Shown: positions 1 to 5,347 of the stretch, piece after piece
How positions within the stretch are numbered: the stretch's first letter is position 1
Layout: each line of letters opens with the position of its first letter
Assembly: GCA_013151315.1 (NCBI GenBank)
Contig: JAADIN010000195.1
Span: forward strand, 1 to 12,589
Direction: 5' to 3'
DNA from: Planctomycetota bacterium
Lineage (GTDB): Bacteria > Planctomycetota > Planctomycetia > Pirellulales > Lacipirellulaceae
Length of the DNA: 12,589 nucleotides
Program-made: the position numbers and the translations under genes
The notes under the pieces: generated by a model
Database searches by the model: none
What the model saw: only the letters and a program-made list of their open reading frames with translations
Told to the model about the DNA's origin: nothing

Positions 1-5
1 CGGGA

Positions 6-25
6 CCAAAGCCTTCGGGCTTTGG
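6..25. repeat. Perfect 8-bp hairpin with TTCG loop
   Basis: CCAAAGCC (6-13) and GGCTTTGG (18-25) are perfectly complementary around a TTCG loop closed by C-G, the very stable C(UUCG)G tetraloop arrangement when read on the plus strand. No T-run follows on either side, so it is not a classic intrinsic terminator. It could be the end of a gene lying left of the window, or a palindromic repeat. What precedes it is outside the window. Confidence 0.5.
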
Positions 26-93
26 CAGGTACCAATACGTAAAAGCATCTTCCATGCCAAACACAAAAACGTCTGAAAACGCGAGTAAAACCG

Positions 94-133
94 CTCGAGT
101 CGGGTCCAATCGGTAGGAAAGGACCGACCCGAG
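94..133. repeat. Imperfect inverted repeat downstream of the lipoprotein gene
   Basis: CTCGAGTCGGGTCC (94-107) can pair with GGACCGACCCGAG (121-133) with one mismatch and one bulged base, around a 13-nt loop. It lies about 40 bp past the stop of the minus-strand lipoprotein gene and could help end its transcript, but it lacks a T-run on the minus strand. The rest of 1-175 shows no convincing gene. Confidence 0.3.
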
Positions 134-175
134 TATCAATTCGACGGCGCGCTGTTACGAATTTGATCGCACTAT

Positions 176-589
176 TTAGTTATCGAGCTTTGCCAAATAC
201 TTCGCAGGGTCTTCAAGCAGTGGATCTCGACAACCTTCGCAGCAGATCCAGACCTGCTGTCCGTCGACATCAATCTTGATCGGAGCCCCCATCGCTCCAA
301 GCATTTCGTCGGAGACTGGGCAGATATGCTGCTTCTCTGCCGAGGCTGCGTCTTCGGGCGAGAAATCAGCCAGTGCGGCCTTCATCTTCTCCATGTCGGT
401 CATGGCGCCGTCACTTTCCTCGTCGTGGGCATGGTCGTCATGCCCTTCTTCGTGGTCGCCATGTTCTTCGTGATCACTGTCGTGGGTGGATGAACCTGAT
501 TGCGACGATTCCGACTCAGCAGGCCCACTACAGCCATTGAGACCTAATAAGAGTGCAACCGCTACAGAAAAAACCATTGGGAGTTTCAT
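176..589 (-). CDS. His-rich metal-binding lipoprotein with C-terminal CCxGC domain
   Basis: A 137-residue exported lipoprotein. Residues 1-20 form a signal peptide ending in the lipobox LNGC with C20 as the lipidated cysteine. A linker of about 35-56 is packed with His, Asp and Glu (His at 36, 40, 43, 46, 50, 53 and 55). The C-terminal part (about 85-137) has HICP (88-91) and CCEGC (116-120), an arrangement like the small YHS/heavy-metal-binding domains seen in planctomycete exported proteins. A role in binding Zn, Cu, Ni or a similar metal at the membrane surface is inferred; no efflux genes are visible beside it. The start at 589 is chosen because GGAGGG stands just upstream and the signal peptide begins there; an upstream in-frame start at 631 would add 14 residues in front of it. 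pfkA ends 155 bp upstream on the same strand. Confidence 0.8.
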   Translation of the reverse strand: MKLPMVFSVAVALLLGLNGCSGPAESESSQSGSSTHDSDHEEHGDHEEGHDDHAHDEESDGAMTDMEKMKAALADFSPEDAASAEKQHICPVSDEMLGAMGAPIKIDVDGQQVWICCEGCRDPLLEDPAKYLAKLDN

Positions 590-744
590 AGCTTCCCTCC
601 AAAAAAAACGAAAAATTCGGGCAGGCAACACAGGCTCAAATACGAAGGAACCAACACCCTACCCCGGGACCTGCCTCATCATTACCGTTTGTAGAACATT
701 GGGCAAGTTCTTCAAGCGTTTTTGGCTAATTCCGGGCAAGGAGG

Positions 745-1953
745 TCAGGAAAGCGCTTCCTCTGTGGCTGCTTCTGCAAGGTCGAGTACAAAATCGGCGT
801 CGAGTTCTACGTCGTCGGCCGTGCTCGCTTCGGTAGTTTCGATCTTTATTGCGAAGGGACTTTCGCTGGCGCCCTGATCGCCGAAGCTAACGCCGAGCGC
901 TCGAGCCGCCTGGACGGCGGAGCCGTGGGGCTCGACCTGCCGCAGCTTGTTGACGGCTTCGATGATGGGCACACTTTTGATTTCCGGCGGATGGTAACAA
1001 ACCATTTCGCCAAAACGACCTTCGAGAACTAACCGGACCGCGTGGGCTCCGTATTGGGTGGCAAGCACGCGATCAAAAGTGGTTGGCGCGCCGCCCCGTT
1101 GGAGATGGCCGAGCACCGAGGTTCGCGTCTCGCGGTGCAAGCGACGTTCGATTTCTGCGGCGACCAGATGCCCGATGCCTCCCAAGCGAGCTTGGGCCCC
1201 CTGCTGGTCCTCGGCGACGAGGCCACCTTCGGGTAGCTGGGCACCTTCGGCCACCACGACAAGCGTAAATCGCTTGCCTTGGCTTTCGCGATCAAGAATT
1301 TTGTGGCAAACGTCTTCGTAGGTCCAGGAAATCTCGGGGATGAGGATGACGTCGCCGCCGCCTGCGATTCCTGCGTGCAGTGCGATCCAGCCTGCGTGGC
1401 GACCCATCACTTCGAGAACCATGATCCGTTCGTGACTGGCGGCCGTGGTGTGCAGTCGATCGAGCGCGTTGGTGGCACAATCAATCGCGCTATCAAAGCC
1501 AAACGTAAACGCGGTGGCCGAGAGGTCGTTGTCAATCGTTTTTGGAACCCCGACGACGGGAATACCGTACTCGTGGAACTGCTGGGCGACGGCGAGCGAA
1601 CCGTCGCCACCGACGCAAATCAAACCCTCAATGCCAAGTTGGTCGATGGTCGTTTTTACGCCTGCGAGCAGTTCGGGGTCGAGCTCGACCCGATCGGAAA
1701 CGCCGACCGTTGCGGCGAAGCGACCTTTGTTGGTCGAGCCCAAAATGGTCCCGCCTTGGTTGAGAATTCCAGTGGTGTTTTTTGGGGTCAGCGTTTTGTA
1801 TTGCACGGGATCGTAGAGGCCTTCATAGCCTTTGAGAAAACCGACGCAATCGTAGCCCAGTTGTCCCGAAGTTTTTACCGCACCGCGAATGACGGCGTTG
1901 AGTCCGGGGCAGTCGCCGCCACTGGTGAGAATACCGATACGCTTTTTGGACAT
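745..1953 (-). CDS. pfkA: 6-phosphofructokinase, ATP/PPi family, group III-like
   Basis: Phosphorylates fructose 6-phosphate to the 1,6-bisphosphate in glycolysis, in the cytoplasm. The 402-residue protein begins with the nucleotide loop ILTSGGDCPGLNAVIRG (8-24), then GGDGS (115-119), PKTIDND (137-143, with the catalytic Asp at 141), MGRHAGW (183-189) and LGHLQRGG (281-288). G118 matches E. coli Gly104, typical of ATP users, while K138 matches E. coli Gly124 and is the Lys typical of PPi-dependent enzymes. This mixed pair occurs in actinobacterial-type (group III) enzymes, so ATP is the likelier donor but PPi is not excluded. About 40 acidic C-terminal residues go beyond the usual catalytic core. 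The ATG at 1953 has AGGAAG 9 nt upstream. The gene is followed by the lipoprotein gene and preceded by a 348-bp gap, so it is probably transcribed alone. Confidence 0.92.
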   Translation of the reverse strand: MSKKRIGILTSGGDCPGLNAVIRGAVKTSGQLGYDCVGFLKGYEGLYDPVQYKTLTPKNTTGILNQGGTILGSTNKGRFAATVGVSDRVELDPELLAGVKTTIDQLGIEGLICVGGDGSLAVAQQFHEYGIPVVGVPKTIDNDLSATAFTFGFDSAIDCATNALDRLHTTAASHERIMVLEVMGRHAGWIALHAGIAGGGDVILIPEISWTYEDVCHKILDRESQGKRFTLVVVAEGAQLPEGGLVAEDQQGAQARLGGIGHLVAAEIERRLHRETRTSVLGHLQRGGAPTTFDRVLATQYGAHAVRLVLEGRFGEMVCYHPPEIKSVPIIEAVNKLRQVEPHGSAVQAARALGVSFGDQGASESPFAIKIETTEASTADDVELDADFVLDLAEAATEEALS

Positions 1954-2008
1954 GGTGGAAGGCTTCCTGGCTGTTGGTTCCGAGTCGTTTGGTGAAAAAA
2001 AGTTTCAC

Positions 2009-2089
2009 TTATAAACCTACGGCGCAGGAGGATGCATGGGGAAAGCGTGGAGAGGTTTTTTTTGTTGCCATCGTTACAATCGGAAGCAT
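2009..2089 (-). CDS. Possible 26-residue leader ORF upstream of pfkA
   Basis: An ATG at 2089 is preceded by AGGAGG with 10 nt spacing, in the same direction as pfkA, and ends in TAA at 2009-2011. A hairpin (1992-2008) follows directly, and the pfkA ATG is at 1953. The predicted peptide (begins MLPIVTMATKK) resembles nothing I know. The plus strand of the same stretch holds a comparable short ORF (2036-2137) behind its own AGGAGG, because the motif lies in both arms of an inverted repeat, so chance is a serious alternative. Confidence 0.2.
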   Translation of the reverse strand: MLPIVTMATKKTSPRFPHASSCAVGL

Positions 2090-2227
2090 GCGTGGCACTC
2101 CTCCTGCGATGTTACTAAAAACGGCCCGATTTGCTAGTTTTTAGGCTCATTAGGAAGCGCTTCGTCGTCTCAGCTTGTCAAACGGTTCGGCAATAAAATG
2201 TTGCTGAGAACCGAAGTGGGGCCCCGA

Positions 2228-2275
2228 TGACTCCGGCGATCTGTGACTCCGGCGATCTGTCAGATCGCGGCTATT
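2228..2275. repeat. Tandem 16-bp repeat ending in a REP-like palindrome
   Basis: TGACTCCGGCGATCTG occurs twice head to tail (2228-2243, 2244-2259). The second copy runs into a perfect palindrome, GCGATCTG (2252-2259) against CAGATCGC (2261-2268), followed by GGCTATT (2269-2275). The same GGCTATT tail follows the palindromic repeats after trpF (7755-7855), which suggests one dispersed repeat family. It lies 27 bp past the kdgK stop and could end or protect that transcript. Confidence 0.6.
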
Positions 2276-2301
2276 GCGGGATTTCGTGGCTAATGCGAAA
2301 T

Positions 2302-3387
2302 TTATCGTTTGATTCGCGCTGAGCCGCCGGCGGCGGTGTGCTGGAGCTCTTCGAGCGTGATTTGGCTCGTGTCGCCGCGGGTGCTCATCAGCAGCGCGCC
2401 ATGGGCTACGCCCAGGTCGACGCACTCTTGAGGGGCCATGCCGGTGAGGAAGCCATATGTAAACCCGGAGGCAAATCCGTCGCCACCGCCGACGCGGTCT
2501 TCGATTTCGAGATTGGGAAAGGAGGGGCCATCGAGGAATTTTCCGTCGTGCCACATGATGGCTGACCAATCGTTGACCAGTGCGGTTTTTACCCCACGCA
2601 AGGTGGTGCCGACGACTTGGATGTTGGGATAGTCGGCAACGACTCGGCTGACCATCGAGCGGAAGGCGCTGTTGTCGATTTCGCCTTTTTCGACGTCGAC
2701 GCCTTCGACTTCGTAGCCGAGGACACTTTGAAAATCTTCTTCGTTGCCGATCAGGCAGTCGATGTACGGCACGAGCGGCTTGGTGGTCGCAATGGCTTCT
2801 TCAGATGTCCAAAGTTTGGAGCGGAAATTGAGGTCGTAGCTGACGATCGTGCCTGCGTCGTGGGCTGCTTTGACGGCTTCGGTGACGACAGCACGGGTGT
2901 TTTCGGAGAGCGCGGCAAAGATTCCGCCCGTGTGCAGCCAACGGACGCCCCGTTTGCTGAACAGAGTGTGCCAATCGATTTCGCCCGGCTTGATGCCGGC
3001 GGTGGCGGAGTGGCCCCGGTCGTAGAGCGTGGTCGAGCCCCGTTTGGAGGTGCCGACTTCAGTGAAATTCAGACCGATGCGATCGATGGCTCCGACACCG
3101 TCGTAGTCGCGGGTGATGGCGTGGGAGATATCGAGGCCGGCCGAGCGGGCGTGATTGGCGATCATTCGGCCCATCGGCGAGGTGTTGAGTCCGCCGACCC
3201 AGCCGGTTCGTAGGCCAAGGCGAGCAAGGGCGTACGAGACATTGTATTCACCGCCGCCAACCCAAACTTCAAGGGAAGGGGCAAATTCGATTCGACCGTG
3301 GCCGGCGGGTGAGAGTCGCAACATGCACTCGCCAAGCGAGACGAGGTCGAGTTCACACTCAGAGGCAGGTTTTACTTTCAAACTCAT
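2302..3387 (-). CDS. kdgK: PfkB-family sugar kinase, 2-keto-3-deoxygluconate kinase type
   Basis: A 361-residue cytoplasmic kinase of the ribokinase/PfkB fold, best matching 2-dehydro-3-deoxygluconokinase, which makes KDPG from KDG in uronate and Entner-Doudoroff-type routes. Visible marks are the substrate-side glycines GGGEYNV (44-50), SYDLNFRSKLW (183-193, typical of KDG kinases), NEEDF (215-219) and the PfkB signature DRVGGGDGFASG (297-308) with D303 as catalytic base. Another PfkB substrate cannot be excluded. I chose the ATG at 3387, with a weak AAGGGA 11 nt upstream. In-frame TTG (3426) and ATG (3423) starts would add 12-13 residues but have no ribosome binding site. The first 17 codons and the upstream 33 bp are duplicated in front of the neighbouring hydrolase gene. 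Together with pfkA downstream it suggests sugar-acid and hexose breakdown. Confidence 0.85.
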   Translation of the reverse strand: MSLKVKPASECELDLVSLGECMLRLSPAGHGRIEFAPSLEVWVGGGEYNVSYALARLGLRTGWVGGLNTSPMGRMIANHARSAGLDISHAITRDYDGVGAIDRIGLNFTEVGTSKRGSTTLYDRGHSATAGIKPGEIDWHTLFSKRGVRWLHTGGIFAALSENTRAVVTEAVKAAHDAGTIVSYDLNFRSKLWTSEEAIATTKPLVPYIDCLIGNEEDFQSVLGYEVEGVDVEKGEIDNSAFRSMVSRVVADYPNIQVVGTTLRGVKTALVNDWSAIMWHDGKFLDGPSFPNLEIEDRVGGGDGFASGFTYGFLTGMAPQECVDLGVAHGALLMSTRGDTSQITLEELQHTAAGGSARIKR

Positions 3388-3420
3388 TGCGTTGGGTTTC
3401 CCTTGGAGCGGAGCAGATTT
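3336..3420 (-). repeat. 85-bp direct repeat, copy 1 (kdgK start and upstream region)
   Basis: This copy covers kdgK codons 1-17 and 33 bp upstream of the ATG. It matches 4342-4426 at 84 of 85 positions; the difference is A at 3366 against G at 4372. Beyond 3420 the similarity continues weakly, with a shared TTTACACTG (minus strand, about 3431-3439) that could be part of a promoter. As this copy is joined to the full kdgK gene, it is probably the original. Confidence 0.9.
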
Positions 3421-3520
3421 CATCAAAGCACAGTGTAAAAAATTGAGAGGTTCGAGTCGAGGGTTGAGCCAAAAAGGGAGCGTTCTTTTTTCTCTCTTTT
3501 CTCCTCAAGCAGGGGAACAA

Positions 3521-4330
3521 TCAAGCCCCAACGGTCCGCAACCAAGTATGCGCCATCAGTGCCGCCCCAGCGTTGGTGGGATGCACTCCGTCGCTGGCCC
3601 AGTGCTTCGCCGGTGCATGTTTGATCGCACGGTCAAACATGCTCTGAAACGGCACGAATGTAGCTCCCTCCGCCTCACTCACTCGCCTTGCCGCCGCGCG
3701 GAAGTCATCGAACTCAGGGAACCACTTGTCGTCGACCGCTCCGCAACGTAGCACAAAGGGTTCGCAAATAACGAGCCTGACGTTGGGTAGAGCTGCTTTC
3801 GTCCGCTCGATAAGTGCGTGGTAATCTTGCTCGTATTCCACGAAGGTTTTATCGTAATTGCCCTTGAGCTTGTGCCAAATGTCGTTCACTCCGATCAAGA
3901 TACTTAGCACATTGGGCTTGATGTCCAAGCAATTTTCCTGCCAGCGATCATCGAGTTGATAGACCTTATCGCCGCTGATACCACGGTTAAATATTTTCAA
4001 TTCATCGTCAGGCCGATCGACCAGCATCGCTGCGGCAGCCAGCCACGCGTAGCCGTTACCAAGCGGTGCCTGTTGGTTTGGCTTGTCAGCAGTCGCGCGA
4101 TCGCGTCCTACATCGGTGATCGAATCGCCTTGGAACAGGATCGTATCACCAGGACGAATTAGCGAAGTCGATTCGCCTGCATCCGTGGAATGATCTTCAG
4201 AGGAAGTATCTGTAGTGGCCGCCGTAGCCGCTATTGAAGCGCAGCCAAACGCAGTTAGGCCTGCCGAAACTTGGACAAACTCGCGACGATTGGACGCTGA
4301 TGGGGAGGCCTTGGGGTTTCCTTGAGACAT
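3521..4330 (-). CDS. Tat-exported SGNH/GDSL hydrolase
   Basis: A 269-residue exported esterase/lipase-like enzyme, probably a carbohydrate- or acyl-ester hydrolase acting outside the cytoplasm. Residues 14-40 carry a twin-arginine signal (NRREFVQVSAGLTAFG) with a hydrophobic stretch and a small-residue region. The SGNH blocks are in order: GDSIT (68-72, catalytic Ser70), NRGISGDKV (115-123, oxyanion Gly), GVND (147-150, Asn149) and DGVHPT (247-252, Asp247 and His250). All four catalytic residues are present. The substrate cannot be told from the sequence; lysophospholipid and acetylated-glycan esterases share this fold. AGGA stands 7 nt before the ATG. The gene lies between the two copies of the 85-bp repeat, 1006 bp apart, so it now has a kdgK-like upstream region, and may have been inserted into the kdgK upstream region. 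Confidence 0.88.
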   Translation of the reverse strand: MSQGNPKASPSASNRREFVQVSAGLTAFGCASIAATAATTDTSSEDHSTDAGESTSLIRPGDTILFQGDSITDVGRDRATADKPNQQAPLGNGYAWLAAAAMLVDRPDDELKIFNRGISGDKVYQLDDRWQENCLDIKPNVLSILIGVNDIWHKLKGNYDKTFVEYEQDYHALIERTKAALPNVRLVICEPFVLRCGAVDDKWFPEFDDFRAAARRVSEAEGATFVPFQSMFDRAIKHAPAKHWASDGVHPTNAGAALMAHTWLRTVGA

Positions 4331-4333
4331 GGG

Positions 4334-4393
4334 CTAATCCTGCGAGACGAGGTCGAGTTCACACTCAGAGGCGGGTTTTACTTTCAAACTCAT
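4334..4393 (-). pseudogene. Truncated duplicate of the kdgK start (19 codons)
   Basis: The second copy of the repeat keeps the kdgK ATG (4391-4393) and 17 codons (MSLKVKPASECELDLVS), then two unrelated codons (Q, D) and a TAG at 4334-4336. The stop lies 3 nt before the SGNH hydrolase ATG (4328-4330). It is a fragment and not a working kinase, but it keeps the native start and upstream context. It could be translated as a short leader coupled to the hydrolase gene; this is inference. Confidence 0.7.
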
Positions 4394-4426
4394 TGCGTTG
4401 GGTTTCCCTTGGAGCGGAGCAGATTT
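4342..4426 (-). repeat. 85-bp direct repeat, copy 2 (upstream of SGNH gene)
   Basis: Nearly identical to 3336-3420, with the single mismatch at 4372. Weaker similarity continues to about 4460, including the shared TTTACACTG on the minus strand (about 4436-4444). It places the kdgK upstream region and first codons directly in front of the SGNH hydrolase gene. The near-identity shows recent duplication or continuing gene conversion. Confidence 0.9.
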
Positions 4427-4498
4427 TGTAAAGGGCAGTGTAAAGAGTCGAGAGTCTAGCAGTCTAGTGCTTTGTCACCGCTTAATTTTAGGGTGATG

Positions 4499-4577
4499 TG
4501 TGAGCCGCACGGCGCTAGCCGCGGGTTGCGGAGCGTAACGGTATGCCCCTAGACCCGAGGCTAGCGCCTACGGCTCA
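4499..4577. repeat. Long REP-like inverted repeat
   Basis: The left arm, from TGTGAGCCGCACGGCGCTAG at 4499 to about 4527, pairs with the right arm at about 4551-4579 (GACCCGAGGCTAGCGCC then TACGGCTCACA), with one extra base and two or three substitutions. The spacer is about 25 bp. The arms share GAGCCG, GGCGCTAGCC and CGGGT. I recall similar GGCGCTAGCC/TACGGCTCAC palindromes from planctomycete gaps, but did not check. It lies just past the stop of the GT2 gene and could help end that transcript. Confidence 0.7.
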
Positions 4578-4595
4578 CAACACGGACCCTAATTC

Positions 4596-5312
4596 CTAGC
4601 TGAAACGCTGCACTAGCAGTCTTTTCGCTGTTAACCGGAGCAAGGTGCGTGCGGCTCCGAAGACTTCGCTGGAGCTGATTTTTGATTCTCCGGCGCGACG
4701 TTCGGTGAAGATGATCGGCACTTCGGCAAAGCGGGCTCCCAAGAGGTGCAAGTGCCAGAGAATCTCTTCAATGTAGGCGTAGCCGTCGTCTTGCAGCTCT
4801 TCCCAGGGAACTTGCTTGAGGAGCTCCGTTTGGTAAAGCCGGAAATTTCCGCTGCAATCTTTCACCGGCAAGCCGAGCAGGAAACGCGTTGCGGAGTTGA
4901 TTGCGCGGCTGGCCAACAATCGTCGCCAGGGCCAGCCTTCGATTGCCCCGCCTGGGCAGTAGCGCGAACCGATCACCACGTCCGCGTTTTCAGATGCCTT
5001 GACGAGTTGCGGCAGCACGCGGGGCGGATGACTCCAATCGGCATCCAGGGTGATGAGCGATTGGTAGTTCTGCTCGATGGCCGTTTGCATGGCGGCTCGT
5101 AGGGCGGAACCGAGGCCCAGTTTTCCGGCTCGATGCAGACAGGAAAACCAGGGCGCCTGGCGAGCGAATTCGTCGCACCAACGGCCCGTACCATCGGGCG
5201 AGTTGTCATCGACGACTCGCAAGTGGGCGTCAGGTAGCTCGGTATGAATCGCTTCGACGAGCGAAGGGAGGGTTTCTATCTCGTTGTAGGTGGCCAAGGC
5301 GACGAGAAGCAT
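4596..5312 (-). CDS. GT2 glycosyltransferase, polyprenyl-phosphate mannosyltransferase-like
   Basis: A 238-residue single-domain family 2 glycosyltransferase of the DPM1 (dolichol-phosphate mannose synthase) kind. It should transfer a sugar, probably mannose or glucose, from a nucleotide sugar to a polyprenyl phosphate on the cytoplasmic face of the membrane. Marks are TYNE (8-11), VVDDNSPDGTG (33-43, nucleotide binding), DAD (90-92, metal binding) followed by WSHPP, GSRYCPGG (115-122), CSGNFRLY (153-160) and RAGESKIS (206-213). There is no C-terminal GtrA or other membrane domain, unlike many bacterial relatives, so it is the short soluble type. The ATG at 5312 has no Shine-Dalgarno sequence. 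The AAA ATPase gene ends 35 bp upstream, so the two are probably cotranscribed. Confidence 0.85.
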   Translation of the reverse strand: MLLVALATYNEIETLPSLVEAIHTELPDAHLRVVDDNSPDGTGRWCDEFARQAPWFSCLHRAGKLGLGSALRAAMQTAIEQNYQSLITLDADWSHPPRVLPQLVKASENADVVIGSRYCPGGAIEGWPWRRLLASRAINSATRFLLGLPVKDCSGNFRLYQTELLKQVPWEELQDDGYAYIEEILWHLHLLGARFAEVPIIFTERRAGESKISSSEVFGAARTLLRLTAKRLLVQRFS

Positions 5313-5347
5313 GGGAGTCGCTAGTTGTTAGGCGCTGGGCGCTAGTT

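Larger units (their letters stand above)
1954..2301. other. 348-bp gap between kdgK and pfkA with several inverted repeats
   Basis: No long gene is visible here. The gap contains a hairpin GTGAAA/TTTCAC at 1992-1997 and 2003-2008; 10-bp inverted arms CGCAGGAGGA (2023-2032) and TCCTCCTGCG (2099-2108); CTAAAAAC (2115-2122) facing GTTTTTAG (2137-2144); and a tandem 16-bp repeat with palindrome at 2228-2275. The inverted AGGAGG arms put a Shine-Dalgarno-like sequence before a possible short ORF on each strand: plus 2036-2137 (33 residues) and minus 2009-2089 (26 residues). The minus one reads towards pfkA. The region should also hold the pfkA promoter and the kdgK terminator, but I could not pick out convincing -35/-10 boxes. 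Confidence 0.5.

Noticed and set aside
1279..1995. Long plus-strand open frame (238 codons) opposite pfkA
   Set aside because: It is antisense to a clear phosphofructokinase gene; its predicted protein shows no known motif, and GC-rich genes often leave such open frames on the other strand.
3427..3520. Intrinsic terminator of the SGNH gene in the A/T-rich stretch
   Set aside because: Only a weak AAAAAG/CTTTTT pairing without a GC stem; not convincing as a terminator.
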